Positions 25,640 through 34,857 of a stretch of 64,000 nt of DNA are shown here, one piece after another. The stretch comes from an uncultured Prevotella sp. (GTDB lineage Bacteria; Bacteroidota; Bacteroidia; Bacteroidales; Bacteroidaceae), in contig CAMVUM010000005.1 in the NCBI GenBank assembly GCA_947170725.1, positions 62,001 through 126,000 of the forward strand. The letters run 5' to 3'. Position 1 is the stretch's first letter. The number at the start of each line of letters is the position of its first letter. Under the pieces are notes generated by a model. It was not told the DNA's origin. It saw nothing but the letters and a program-made list of their open reading frames with translations, and did no database searches. Made by a program: the position numbers and the translations under genes.

Positions 25640-27465
25640 CTGTTTTTAAGGTCATTGGATGTGACTTGGAGGATGGCCTTGCCCATCCGTTCCAGCCTTT
25701 CGGCGTCGTCACTCTGGCTTGCGGCCATGCCGCTGGCATCCAGGTCGTAGACGATATATCCCGTACTGTCGGTGAGCATGAAGCCGTTGTTGTATGTGTT
25801 CATGGCCGTCGGATAGCGGTAGGTGTCGCTGAGCACGTCGCGGCTGAATGAGAATTCGTCATGGCTGATGCCCATCCGGCCAAGCAGTGTGGCAGCAAGG
25901 TCGGTCTGATTGCATATCAGGCTGATTTCCTTTGGTTGTCTGACGGCTCCTCCGGTCCATATCATGGGGATATGGTTGTAGATCAGCTGCGTGTTGTCAA
26001 TCCCGCCGTATCTTATGCTGTGGTCGGGAAGCATGATGACAAGGAGATTGTCCCACGCTGGTGTGGCGCGCAGACGGATGATGAACTGTCCTATGCAGCG
26101 GTCGAGATAGTGGAACGAATTGAGCACTTCGTCGTCCATATCGTGCGTCGGGACGTCCCACGGCTCGTGGCTGCTCAGCGTCGAGTAGCCGATAAGAAAG
26201 CGTCTGTCGTCCTTTCTTGAGGTAATCATGTTGTAGAGCCGTTCGAACGTTATGTCGTCACGGACCCCCCATTTGGCTGACTTTTGTTCTTCTTTCGTGA
26301 AGTCGTCCATGCTGGTCAGACGTTCAAATCCGGTGCTGATGAGATAGCTCCGCATGTTGGTGAAGTTGATGTCGCCGCCGTAGAGATATTCCGTTGTGTA
26401 GCCTTCGCGTTTCAGGCTGGCCGCTATTGATGGCATGGTGCGGCTCTTGTCGGGCATCTTCATCACCGAAGTGTTGGGGAAAGAGGGATAGCCGCTCAGC
26501 GCGCATACCGTCCCCCGGTCTGTGCGCCATGAGTTTCCGTAGCATCGTGTGAAGTAGATGCTTTCGTGGGCGAGCCTGTTCAGATTGGGCATTATGTCCT
26601 TGCGCCCTCCTATTTCCGTGAATACGCCGCCGCAGCCTTCCAGCAATATCACAACAACGTTCGGCCTGCGGTTGTTCAGCAGCAGCGTGTCTCCGCCGCG
26701 GCTTTCCGTGTTGTAGACGCCGTCGGTGAGCTCACGGCACGTCCGTTCGTCATAGTAGTTGTATATATCGTAGTCTTTTGAACCATGCTCAAACGACGAG
26801 AGGAAGCAAAAGAGCGGGTTGACGGCTGCGTGGTTGAGATATTGTTTTTGTGAGAAATAGACCTGCCCGATGTTTGTTGTGGCGTCTGTCACGCCGCCGC
26901 GGATACCTATTATGAAAATGGGTATGACCGCGATACATACGGCTGTCGCTGCGATTTTGCCGCCGAGGCGTCCTGCCGGCGGCATTTTTTTCGGCGTTAT
27001 GAACGTGAACACCTTGTATATGATGTAGGCGGTGGCGGCTGTAAGTGCTATTCTGCCGGCCAAGTACCATGTTGAGACGCTTGACGTGATGCCCTGTGGG
27101 TTTTCAAGATACGGCAGGACGGTGTTGTTGAGTTTGAATCCCCAGAACTCATAAAGGCTTGTGTCACTCACGAATGTGGCTGCCAGCGCGACGGCGATGA
27201 TGCCGTACCAGACTTTTAGCGTGGTGTGCATCGGTTTCCATCGGTCCCACCACAGCGAGACCATGGTTGCGAGGAATGGCAGAATCAACAGATAGATGGC
27301 CGTGGAGGCGTCGAGCGAAAGTCCGTGCCACGCCACTGCGGCGAAGTCGGATACGGTGAAAGGATATGTCCCGCTGTTGTATGCCATGAATAACAACTTG
27401 GCAATGATGAATATCACCACCGTCACGAGATAGACTTTTATGACAAACAGCGTCCTTTGTCTCAT
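25636..27465 (-). CDS. LTA synthase family protein / phosphoglycerol or phosphoethanolamine transferase (second of two)
   Basis: A 609-residue membrane enzyme: four or five N-terminal helices (LVTVVIFIIAKLLFMAY, IYLLILPFLATMVSLWW), then a sulfatase-fold domain. NVVVILLEGCGGVFTEIGG carries the first metal ligand, the nucleophile threonine is in WRTDRGTVCALSGYP, and VIMLPDHSIRYGG has the Asp-His metal site. It shares this layout with the gene near 15 kb but little motif identity, suggesting a different transferred group or acceptor. It overlaps the lipid A acyltransferase by 4 bp and follows the MsbA-like exporter by 30 bp, so a role in modifying lipid A or core in the periplasm is likely. Confidence 0.87.
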   Translation of the reverse strand: MRQRTLFVIKVYLVTVVIFIIAKLLFMAYNSGTYPFTVSDFAAVAWHGLSLDASTAIYLLILPFLATMVSLWWDRWKPMHTTLKVWYGIIAVALAATFVSDTSLYEFWGFKLNNTVLPYLENPQGITSSVSTWYLAGRIALTAATAYIIYKVFTFITPKKMPPAGRLGGKIAATAVCIAVIPIFIIGIRGGVTDATTNIGQVYFSQKQYLNHAAVNPLFCFLSSFEHGSKDYDIYNYYDERTCRELTDGVYNTESRGGDTLLLNNRRPNVVVILLEGCGGVFTEIGGRKDIMPNLNRLAHESIYFTRCYGNSWRTDRGTVCALSGYPSFPNTSVMKMPDKSRTMPSIAASLKREGYTTEYLYGGDINFTNMRSYLISTGFERLTSMDDFTKEEQKSAKWGVRDDITFERLYNMITSRKDDRRFLIGYSTLSSHEPWDVPTHDMDDEVLNSFHYLDRCIGQFIIRLRATPAWDNLLVIMLPDHSIRYGGIDNTQLIYNHIPMIWTGGAVRQPKEISLICNQTDLAATLLGRMGISHDEFSFSRDVLSDTYRYPTAMNTYNNGFMLTDSTGYIVYDLDASGMAASQSDDAERLERMGKAILQVTSNDLKNR

Positions 27466-27495
27466 TTTTTATATACGTTTAGCATCGCCGGCTGC

Positions 27496-29349
27496 CTATG
27501 TCCTTTGCATTTCTGTCAGCTTCTTGTAGTAGCCGTCCATCGCGATTAGCTCGTCGTGAGTTCCGCGTTCCACGATTTCTCCTTCGTGGATGACACATAT
27601 TTCGTCAGCGCTGTGGATGGTGGAGAGTCGGTGGGCGATGGCCACGGTGGTGCGGGTCTTCATGAGCCGTTCGAGGGCTTCCTGAACGAGGCGTTCGCTT
27701 TCGGTGTCGAGGGCTGATGTAGCCTCGTCAAGGATGAGGATGGGCGGGTTTTTGAGGATGGCGCGGGCTATGCTGACGCGCTGGCGCTGTCCTCCGGAGA
27801 GGCGTCCGCCGCGGTCGCCGATGCCGGTGTTGAACTGGTTTTCGGACTCCATGATGAAGTCGTAGGCGTTGGCAATCTTTGCTGCTTCCTCTATCTGTTC
27901 CTGTGTGGCGTTGTCAACACCGAAGGCGATGTTGTTGCGGAAGGTGTCGTTGAAGAGGATGGCTTCCTGGTTTACATTGCCGATGAGCTGTCGCAGGTCG
28001 TGTATGCCGAGGTCTTTGACATTGATGCCGTCTATGAGCACTTCGCCTTCCTGCACGTCATAGTAGCGCGGGATGAGGTCGACGAGTGTCGATTTTCCGC
28101 CGCCGCTCTGTCCTACGAGGGCCACGGTCTTGCCTTTTTCTATGGTCAGGTTGATGTTGCGGAGCACCCAGCGCGTGCGTGTCGGATCGTCGGGATGGTA
28201 GTTGTAGGCGAAGGATACGTTGCGGAACTCTATCTTGTGTTGGAATTCCGGCAGAGGGACCGGGTTTTTCGGTGCCTTTATCGGGTTTTCGGCCTTGAGG
28301 ATCTTGTTGACGCGGTCCATTGAGGCGAGTCCGCGCGGTATGTTGTAGCTGGCTTTGACAAACTCTTTGAGCGGGTTGATGATGCTGTAGAGTATGACGA
28401 GGTAGTAGATGAATGTCGGTCCGGAGATTGTCGATTTGTTGAGCACGAGTATTCCGCCGAACCACAGCACGATGACGATGAGCACCGTTCCGAGGAATTC
28501 GCTCATGGGGTGGGCCAGCTGTATGCGGATGGTCATGTTCTTGAGCGTGTTTCGGTGGAGGTTGTTGATTTGGTCAAAGCGTTTGTTCATCTTCTCTTCT
28601 GCGCAGAAGGCCTTGATGATCCGCAGTCCGCCGAGGGTCTCCTCAACCTGGCTGATGGTATCGCTCCAGAGGGCCTGTACGTTGAGTGACTGGGCTTTGA
28701 GCTTTCGGCTGATGATTCCCATGAGCCATCCCATGAATGGCACGACGATGAGGGTGAAGAGCGTGAGCTCCCAGCTGATGAAGAACAGCGTGACAACGTA
28801 GCTGACGATGAGGATGGGGTTTTTGAAGAGCATGTCGAGCGACGACATGATTGATGCTTCCACTTCGTTGACGTCGCCGGTGATGCGGGCGATGATGTCT
28901 CCCTTGCGCTCTTCGGTGAAGAAGCTCAGCGACAGTGACGTGATCTTGAAGTAGATCATGTTGCGGATGTCGCGCACGATGCCGGTGCGTATAGGCACGA
29001 CGAAGGCTGATGCTCCGAAGTAGAGTCCGGTCTTGATCATCGTGGTCAGGCAGAGGAACATTCCGATGGCGAAGAGTGCCGTGACGGCCCCCCACTGGTC
29101 TATCATCTGGCAGACGTAGTAGTTGAGGTTATTGAACGCCCAGTCCTTGAAGTTGCCGTCGCCCCATGCCATGGGGTTTTCTACCCGCTTCTCGTCTATC
29201 TTGAAGAGAATCTGGAGGATTGGTATCAGCGCGGCGAATGAGAATATATTCATTGCGGCTGAAAGGATGTTGCATGCTATTGAAGCGACAAGAAACTTCT
29301 TGTATGGCGGCAGGAAGCGCCACATTATCTTTAGGAATTCTTTGACCAT
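27496..29349 (-). CDS. ABC transporter ATP-binding/permease, MsbA-like lipid flippase
   Basis: A 617-residue fused half-transporter. Residues about 20-330 hold six membrane helices (FLVASIACNILSAAMNIFSF, ILIVSYVVTLFFISWELTLF); the nucleotide-binding domain has Walker A GQSGGGKST, signature LSGGQRQRVSIARAI, Walker B ILILDEATSALD and the H-loop IAHRLST. The fold is that of MsbA, which flips lipid A-core across the inner membrane as a homodimer. Its position at the head of a run with a lipid A acyltransferase, a phosphotransferase, a Galf transferase and a core kinase supports that role, though Bacteroidales carry several such exporters. Confidence 0.88.
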   Translation of the reverse strand: MVKEFLKIMWRFLPPYKKFLVASIACNILSAAMNIFSFAALIPILQILFKIDEKRVENPMAWGDGNFKDWAFNNLNYYVCQMIDQWGAVTALFAIGMFLCLTTMIKTGLYFGASAFVVPIRTGIVRDIRNMIYFKITSLSLSFFTEERKGDIIARITGDVNEVEASIMSSLDMLFKNPILIVSYVVTLFFISWELTLFTLIVVPFMGWLMGIISRKLKAQSLNVQALWSDTISQVEETLGGLRIIKAFCAEEKMNKRFDQINNLHRNTLKNMTIRIQLAHPMSEFLGTVLIVIVLWFGGILVLNKSTISGPTFIYYLVILYSIINPLKEFVKASYNIPRGLASMDRVNKILKAENPIKAPKNPVPLPEFQHKIEFRNVSFAYNYHPDDPTRTRWVLRNINLTIEKGKTVALVGQSGGGKSTLVDLIPRYYDVQEGEVLIDGINVKDLGIHDLRQLIGNVNQEAILFNDTFRNNIAFGVDNATQEQIEEAAKIANAYDFIMESENQFNTGIGDRGGRLSGGQRQRVSIARAILKNPPILILDEATSALDTESERLVQEALERLMKTRTTVAIAHRLSTIHSADEICVIHEGEIVERGTHDELIAMDGYYKKLTEMQRT

Positions 29350-29521
29350 CGTTCTTTTTTGGGGATTTAAAGGATTTAAAGGGAGTTATCGCTCCCTGCG
29401 GTCGCTCAGGAGTTAAAGCCGATGGCTGACTAAAGGTTTCAGTAGTTGACCAGCGGCTTTTGATATCTTCATTATCGGTAAGATAGCTCCTTCAATGTCT
29501 TTTTGTTATTTCTTTTGTTCT

Positions 29522-30865
29522 TTATTCCGTTATTTCTCCGAACAGTGTTGCGCTGGTGCTGTCGGTGATTCTCACGCGCACGGTCTGGCCGACGTGACAC
29601 TGTCCTTTGTCGAAGACAACCATCTTGTTCTGTTCCGTCCGTCCGCACATCTGTTCCCGTGAGCGTTTGCTGTAGCCTTCTACGAGCACTCTGAATTCGC
29701 GGCCCACGTCGCGTTTGTTGGCCGTGGCTGACAGTTCGGTCTGGAGTTGTATCATCTCGTTGAGACGTCTGATTTTCACGTCCTCCGGCACGTCGTCGGG
29801 GAGGTGTTTTGAGGCGTAGGTGCCCGGACGCTCGCTGTATTTGAACATGAAGGCGGAGTCGTAGCCCACCTCGCGCATCAGCGAGAGCGACATCTGGTGG
29901 TCTTCTTCGGTCTCGCTGTGGTAGCCGACGAAGATGTCTGTCGTTATGGCGCAGTCGGGGACAATGCGTCTGATGGCTGCCACGCGGTCAAGATACCATT
30001 CGCGGGTGTACTTGCGGTTCATCAGTTTCAATATCCTGTCGCTTCCGCTCTGCACCGGCAGATGGATGTGGCGGCAGACGTTGGGCTCTTCGGCTATGAC
30101 GCGCAGTGTCTCGTCGCTCATGTCTTTGGGATGGCTCGTTGTGAAGCGCACGCGCATCCCGGGTACGGCACGGGCCACCATGCGCAACAAAGAGGCGAAG
30201 CCATGGCCTCCCTCTGTCTCCCCCGCGGATGAGCCGGAGGAGTCCGGAACTTTATATGAATTGACGTTCTGTCCCAGCAGCGTCACCTCTTTATATCCGC
30301 GGTCGCAGAGGTCGCGCACTTCGCGCAGTATGCTTTCTACGTCGCGGCTGCGTTCGCGTCCTCGTGTGTACGGTACAATGCAATAGTGGCAGAAGTTGTT
30401 GCATCCTCTCATTATGCTGACGAATCCTCCTGTTCTTGCTCCGTGAAGCCTTTGCGGAACGACGTCGCGATAGGTTTCGGTCGTTGACAGTTCTATGTTG
30501 ATGGCTTTGTGGCCGGTTTCAACCTGTGCGATGAGGTCCGGCAGCGACATGTATGCGTCGGGTCCGGCCACGAGGTCGGCTCCGTGGCGGTCTATCAGTT
30601 CCTCGCGCACGCGTTCGGCCATACATCCCAGTATGCCGACGATGAGTTTCCTTCCTTTGCGGCGTTCGGCGTTGAGCGTTTCGAGGCGATGGATGATTTT
30701 CTGTTCTGCATTGTCGCGGACAGAACATGTATTCAGTAGCACGGCGTCGGCATCGGCTATATCCTCACATAGGTCATATCCGGCCATCTTCATCACCGAA
30801 GCCACGACCTCCGAATCGGCCACATTCATCTGGCATCCGTAGGTCTCGATAAACAATTTTTTCAT
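29522..30865 (-). CDS. miaB: tRNA-2-methylthio-N6-dimethylallyladenosine synthase
   Basis: At 447 residues this is a normal-length MiaB, the radical-SAM methylthiotransferase that modifies A37 of tRNAs reading UNN codons. The N-terminal UPF0004 domain has IETYGCQMNVADSEV, NTCSVRDNAEQK and ILGCMAER, three cysteines for the auxiliary cluster; the radical-SAM motif is CNNFCHYCIVPYTRGRE near residue 157; the C-terminal TRAM domain includes VLVEGYSKRSREQMCGRT. A well-formed promoter precedes it. It is 172 bp upstream of the MsbA-like gene on the same strand; that gap has no ORF and only short ATTTAAAGG repeats. Confidence 0.96.
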   Translation of the reverse strand: MKKLFIETYGCQMNVADSEVVASVMKMAGYDLCEDIADADAVLLNTCSVRDNAEQKIIHRLETLNAERRKGRKLIVGILGCMAERVREELIDRHGADLVAGPDAYMSLPDLIAQVETGHKAINIELSTTETYRDVVPQRLHGARTGGFVSIMRGCNNFCHYCIVPYTRGRERSRDVESILREVRDLCDRGYKEVTLLGQNVNSYKVPDSSGSSAGETEGGHGFASLLRMVARAVPGMRVRFTTSHPKDMSDETLRVIAEEPNVCRHIHLPVQSGSDRILKLMNRKYTREWYLDRVAAIRRIVPDCAITTDIFVGYHSETEEDHQMSLSLMREVGYDSAFMFKYSERPGTYASKHLPDDVPEDVKIRRLNEMIQLQTELSATANKRDVGREFRVLVEGYSKRSREQMCGRTEQNKMVVFDKGQCHVGQTVRVRITDSTSATLFGEITE

Positions 30866-30888
30866 CCTTAGAATTATATAATTTGCTG

Positions 30889-30920
30889 CAAAGTTAACTT
30901 ATTTTGGGTGTATTGCCAAA
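30889..30920 (-). promoter_or_regulatory. Promoter of miaB
   Basis: On the minus strand TTTG (30917-30920) and TAACTTTG (30889-30896) are separated by 20 bp, an excellent Bacteroidales promoter. The leader to the ATG at 30865 is about 20 nt. Confidence 0.8.
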
Positions 30921-31027
30921 ATAAAAGGGGAAAAATATACCCGCGCCGGATTCAAACGGTGTGTCCGTCGCTATGCGGTCTTGTCCGGTGTAGCCATGTC
31001 CGGTCTCTGTTTCCGTTGTTCCGGCCA

Positions 31028-31312
31028 TTATTTCCGTTGTTTTGGCTTTTTGCGGTCGTTTTTGATTTTTATGACCGTGATGATGACGCTGGCCACGGTT
31101 GTGATGGTGTTTGTGACTACGAGCGGGATGTTGCCGAGAATCAGTCCCTGGATGACGAAGAACATGCTTCCGGCGCCAAGGGCGAGGAAGGTTGGCATGG
31201 CTATTCCGTCGGTGTCCTGTGTACGGATGGTATGGTAGGCCTGGGGCAGATAGCCGCAGACCATACAGAGGGCTGCTATTGAGCCTATAATGTTTGCTGC
31301 AAATTCATTCAT
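31028..31312 (-). CDS. SemiSWEET-type PQ-loop sugar transporter
   Basis: A 94-residue, three-helix membrane protein. MNEFAANIIGSIAALCMVCG, then YLPQAYHTIRTQDTDGIAMP contains the PQ-loop and the conserved Asp-Gly of SemiSWEETs, and VVTNTITTVASVIITVIKIK forms the third helix with the usual Asn. SemiSWEETs dimerise and carry mono- or disaccharides down their gradient. The start is the ATG at 31312; the alternative three codons upstream is a TTG lying inside the -7 box. The lysine-rich tail (KNDRKKPKQRK) is normal. It is monocistronic as far as can be seen. Confidence 0.9.
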   Translation of the reverse strand: MNEFAANIIGSIAALCMVCGYLPQAYHTIRTQDTDGIAMPTFLALGAGSMFFVIQGLILGNIPLVVTNTITTVASVIITVIKIKNDRKKPKQRK

Positions 31313-31318
31313 AGGCTG

Positions 31319-31326
31319 CAAATCTA
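31319..31326 (-). promoter_or_regulatory. -7 promoter box (TAGATTTG) abutting the SemiSWEET gene
   Basis: TAGATTTG on the minus strand ends 6 nt before the ATG; a weak -33 (TTCG) lies 20 bp upstream. This rules out the TTG start and predicts a leaderless mRNA. Confidence 0.55.
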
Positions 31327-31421
31327 CAAATATTTTTCTGTAGGGACGAAAAATTTAACATTAAATTCACGAGGGGGAGTTTCTTTCGGTCTCCATGAGG
31401 GGGAGGACGGAAGGAACGTTC

Positions 31422-31826
31422 CAAATGTTAAAAGCTCGGAATAATTCTGACAAATGCCTCAAAATCCTTGCGATATTCTGAAATGAAAATCCCGTGGCCG
31501 CAAATTCGCGAGTTTTGCGCGTGCATCTTTTGTTGTCTGACGGTCAGCGTGTTACGGCAATAAAGGCAGAAGTGTGCAACTTTTTGTCGGTTTTTATTTT
31601 GCAATAAGGGCCTTACGGCCTTCCAACGGGGCTGCCGTTGCAGAGCGGCGGCGGCTCCGTTGGAGCGCGGAAGCGGCCCCGCTGCAAGGCCGGGAAAGCC
31701 CCGTTGGTCGGCGACGGGCGGTTTTTGGGATGACAGTGGCGTCAAAATGTAAAAGTTCCGGCTTCGGCGCTCTCCGGAATTGAAATTTTCAAGTGTTAAA
31801 TTCCGTGATATTATTGTGACATGAAA
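31422..31826 (-). repeat. Dispersed ~400-bp repeat, copy B, with 85-nt structured core
   Basis: Inverted relative to copy A. The core at 31623-31707 keeps the 11-bp closing stem CCAACGGGGCT/AGCCCCGTTGG and the hairpins; in the GCCGTT hairpin one pair becomes a G-U wobble. The ends carry AAATGTTAAA and CAAGTGTTAAA. A 154-codon frame overlaps it, similar to the frame of copy A; I do not call it a gene because copy C breaks it. Confidence 0.75.
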
Positions 31827-31864
31827 TCTATAACCCGACACCCCTAAAAAAAGAAAATATTTCC

Positions 31865-31968
31865 GGAGGGAGCTTGAAATGTTTTGTTCCATTGCGGTTT
31901 CTCAATGACGTAACATCCTCGTTGGGGTGTATGTGTCATTCCTCTTAACGACATGGCGGGCTCCCTCC
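31865..31968. repeat. REP-like inverted repeat
   Basis: GGAGGGAGC (31865-31873) and GCTCCCTCC (31960-31968) are perfect complements about 85 bp apart, followed downstream by GGGAGTGGGTCCC. The left half is related to the element at 19085-19177. Confidence 0.45.
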
Positions 31969-32071
31969 TGAAGTGTTGGGAGTGGGTCCCGGTGATTGGG
32001 CACAGGGTGTTGGTTTGGGTCATTATCTGATTATTTCATTGCAGAGTAATTCATAATTCGTAATTTATTAG

Positions 32072-32079
32072 TAATTTTG
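32072..32079 (+). promoter_or_regulatory. -7 promoter box of gpmI
   Basis: TAATTTTG, 36 nt before the gpmI ATG, in an AT-rich stretch. No convincing -33 was found at the right distance. Confidence 0.55.
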
Positions 32080-32115
32080 CAGCGGACTATTCATACATAA
32101 TTAAATATAAAGACA

Positions 32116-33630
32116 ATGGCAAAGAAAGCATTACTGATGATTCTCGACGGATGGGGAATCGGAAAACATGGCTGCGGTGACGTTATCTTCAACACGCCCA
32201 CGCCATATCTCGACTATCTCACGGCCGTCAGCGCCCACTCACAGCTGGAGGCTTCGGGAGAAAACGTTGGTCTGCCCGACGGACAGATGGGAAACTCGGA
32301 GGTGGGACACCTCAACATCGGCGCAGGACGCGTTGTATATCAGGACCTCGTGAAAATCAACCGTGCATGCAAGGACGGCTCCATTCTCCAGAATCCCGGA
32401 ATCGTGGCGGCCTACACCTACGCCCGTGACAACGGAAAGAAGCTCCACCTGATGGGTTTGACCAGCAACGGCGGCGTTCACTCGTCACTGGACCATCTGA
32501 AGAAGCTCATCGAAATAGGAAAGGAATACGGACTGAAGGAGACCTACATCCACTGCTTCATGGACGGCCGCGACACCGACCCGAAGAGCGGTGCCGGATT
32601 TATCAGCGAGATTGACGCCGTGTGCCGCGAGAACGGCGCACACATAGCCAGCATCGTGGGCCGTTTCTACGCTATGGACCGTGACAAGCGCTGGAACCGT
32701 GTCAAGGAAGCCTACGACCTCATTGTCAGCGGCACTGGCACAAAGGCCGACGACATGGTCAAGGCCGTGGAGGCAAGCTATGCCGAGGGCGTGACCGACG
32801 AGTTCATCAAGCCCATCAGCAATGCCACCGTCGACGGAACAATCACCGAGGGTGACGTCGTCATCTTCTTCAACTTCCGCAACGACCGTGCAAAGGAGCT
32901 CACACAGGTGCTCACACAGCAGGACATGCCGGAGGAAGGAATGAAGACCATCCCGGGACTGCGTTACTACTGCATGACACCCTACGACGCTTCGTTCACC
33001 GGCGTGGAGATTCTGTTCCCCAAGGAGAACGTAGGAAACACGCTGGGCGAATATCTCAGCTCACAGGGAAAGCGCCAGCTCCACACGGCCGAGACGGAGA
33101 AGTATGCTCACGTGACATTCTTCTTCAACGGCGGACGCGAGCAGCCCTACGAGGGCGAGGACCGCATACTCGTTCCCTCACCCAAAGTCGCCACCTACGA
33201 CCTGAAGCCGGAGATGAGCGCATACGAGGTGAAAGACAAGCTCGTCGGCGCAATCAACACTCAGGAGTATGACTTCATCGTTGTCAACTTCGCCAATGGT
33301 GACATGGTTGGCCACACCGGTGTCTACAACGCCATCGCCAAGGCCGTTCACGCCGTCGACAACTGTGTCCGCGAGGTCATCGAGGCCGCCAAGGCCAACG
33401 ACTACGAGGCCATCATCATTGCTGACCACGGCAACGCCGACAACGCTGTCAACGAGGACGGAAGCCCGAACACGGCCCACTCGCTCAATCCCGTGCCGTT
33501 CATCTACGTGACCGACAATAACTCGGCCAAGGTCAAGAACGGACGTTTGGCTGACGTTGCTCCCTCAATCCTCCATATCATGGGACTGGAGCAGCCGGCC
33601 GACATGACGGGCGAGAACCTGATATACTAA
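32116..33630 (+). CDS. gpmI: 2,3-bisphosphoglycerate-independent phosphoglycerate mutase
   Basis: A 504-residue glycolytic enzyme that interconverts 3- and 2-phosphoglycerate in the cytoplasm using two Mn ions. The first metal Asp is in [11 protein letters not shown]; the catalytic serine in [15 protein letters not shown] near residue 60; the substrate-binding [14 protein letters not shown] near 150; and [10 protein letters not shown] and [11 protein letters not shown] hold the C-terminal metal ligands. Length is typical. Codon use is strongly C-ending, as expected for high expression. It is likely monocistronic with its own promoter; the sirtuin gene follows after 264 bp of repeats. Confidence 0.97.
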   Translation: MAKKALLMILDGWGIGKHGCGDVIFNTPTPYLDYLTAVSAHSQLEASGENVGLPDGQMGNSEVGHLNIGAGRVVYQDLVKINRACKDGSILQNPGIVAAYTYARDNGKKLHLMGLTSNGGVHSSLDHLKKLIEIGKEYGLKETYIHCFMDGRDTDPKSGAGFISEIDAVCRENGAHIASIVGRFYAMDRDKRWNRVKEAYDLIVSGTGTKADDMVKAVEASYAEGVTDEFIKPISNATVDGTITEGDVVIFFNFRNDRAKELTQVLTQQDMPEEGMKTIPGLRYYCMTPYDASFTGVEILFPKENVGNTLGEYLSSQGKRQLHTAETEKYAHVTFFFNGGREQPYEGEDRILVPSPKVATYDLKPEMSAYEVKDKLVGAINTQEYDFIVVNFANGDMVGHTGVYNAIAKAVHAVDNCVREVIEAAKANDYEAIIIADHGNADNAVNEDGSPNTAHSLNPVPFIYVTDNNSAKVKNGRLADVAPSILHIMGLEQPADMTGENLIY

Positions 33631-33727
33631 ACACCAACCGCCCCAACCGCCCGAAAGGATGGAGCTTAATATGCTTTAAGTGAGGGGAGACACAATGTAG
33701 CGGATCATGTAGTCTAAAGATTAGTCA

Positions 33728-33786
33728 AGCGGACTGCAGGTCCGCTACATTTGGGTTTGATGCAACACATTTGGGTTTGATGCAAC
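33728..33786. repeat. 7-bp stem hairpin followed by a perfect 20-bp tandem duplication
   Basis: AGCGGAC-TGCAG-GTCCGCT (33728-33746) is a perfect hairpin, possibly a terminator after gpmI although no T-run follows. The unit ACATTTGGGTTTGATGCAAC then occurs twice without mismatch (33747-33766, 33767-33786), a recent duplication. The next 100 bp are degenerate pyrimidine-rich repeats of the CTCCCATC type with no ORF. Confidence 0.75.
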
Positions 33787-33894
33787 ACATCCATCCCATT
33801 ATTCCCATCCATCTCATTTCTCCCATCCCTCTCATCCCTCCCATCTCTCTCATCTCTCCCAAAATCCCCCCTCTCTCTTTAAAAAACAAAAGGT

Positions 33895-34599
33895 ATGAAG
33901 AAAATCGTATTACTCACCGGAGCCGGCATGTCGGCAGAAAGCGGCATAAAGACTTTCCGCGACTCTGACGGACTGTGGGAAAACTATCCCGTGGAGCAAG
34001 TTGCCTCACACGACGGCTGGCTGGCCGACCCGACGCTGGTCACCGAGTTCTATAACGCGCGGCGCAACGAGCTGGTCAAGACCGGTCCGAACGACGGCCA
34101 TCGTCTTGTGGCGGCGCTGGAAAAAGACTATGACGTGACGGTGGTGACTCAGAACGTTGACAACCTCCACGAGCAGGCCGGGTCGTCACGCGTCATCCAT
34201 CTCCACGGCGAGCTGATGAAAGTATGCTCCAGCCGCGACACGGAAGATCCGCGCTACTGGCAGACGCTGACGGCAGCCGACTGCCGCGTAGAACCGGGAA
34301 CGAAGGCCGGTGACGGCTCGTTGCTGCGGCCCTACATTGTGTTCTTCGGCGAGGCTGTGCCCAATATCAGCGTCGCTGCGGACCATGCCGCCGAGGCCGA
34401 CATATTCATCATCATCGGCACGTCGCTCAATGTCTATCCCGCCGCCGGACTGCTCCACTACGTCCGCCCCGGTGTCCCTGTCTATCTGATAGACCCAAAG
34501 CCGGTCAGAACGTCCGGAACCCATGAGGTAAAGCAGATAATGAAGGGAGCGTCGGAAGGAATGAAAGAGCTGATTTCAATTCTGAAGTCGGAATCATAA
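33895..34599 (+). CDS. cobB: Sir2-family NAD-dependent protein deacylase
   Basis: A 234-residue class III sirtuin that removes acyl groups from lysines using NAD. GAGMSAESGIKTFRDSDGLW, TQNVDNLHEQAG and HLHGEL hold the NAD-binding residues and catalytic His. FYNARRNEL carries the Tyr-x-x-Arg pair that lets CobB/SIRT5-type enzymes accept succinyl or malonyl groups. Unusually the zinc tetrad is not visible: where CxxC pairs are expected there is VCSSRDTEDP and later TAADCRVEPG, only one Cys each. The start ATG is the first in frame. The name follows the family; orthology with E. coli cobB is presumed. Confidence 0.9.
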   Translation: MKKIVLLTGAGMSAESGIKTFRDSDGLWENYPVEQVASHDGWLADPTLVTEFYNARRNELVKTGPNDGHRLVAALEKDYDVTVVTQNVDNLHEQAGSSRVIHLHGELMKVCSSRDTEDPRYWQTLTAADCRVEPGTKAGDGSLLRPYIVFFGEAVPNISVAADHAAEADIFIIIGTSLNVYPAAGLLHYVRPGVPVYLIDPKPVRTSGTHEVKQIMKGASEGMKELISILKSES

Positions 34600-34857
34600 A
34601 TTATGATCGGGGGCGCCGGACATGAGTGGCATTATTAATGTCACCGCACAATGCGGTGTGGCGATAATAACGAACCTCCCGCGGCCCCTCCTCCCTTTGC
34701 AGGTATGCACCCTGGCGCATCCGAAACCCGAAATGTCGGTTGTCGGCATGCAAGTGAGCGCGTATGCACCGGTGTGCATCCCTGCAAATGGTGAATACCA
34801 ATTCGGTAAATATCAGAAAAGTCGGAGCAAACCAAATAATAATCTATTGATTAATGA
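34600..34857. other. Gene-free gap with nested inverted repeats
   Basis: CACCGCA-CAA-TGCGGTG (near 34640) is a 7-bp hairpin. TTTGCAGGTATGCACC (34696-34711) pairs with GGTGTGCATCCCTGCAAA (34771-34788) apart from a 2-nt bulge, enclosing GAAATGTCGGTTGTCGGC, a motif shared with the gap near 19708. It may serve as a terminator for the converging transcripts. Confidence 0.45.
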
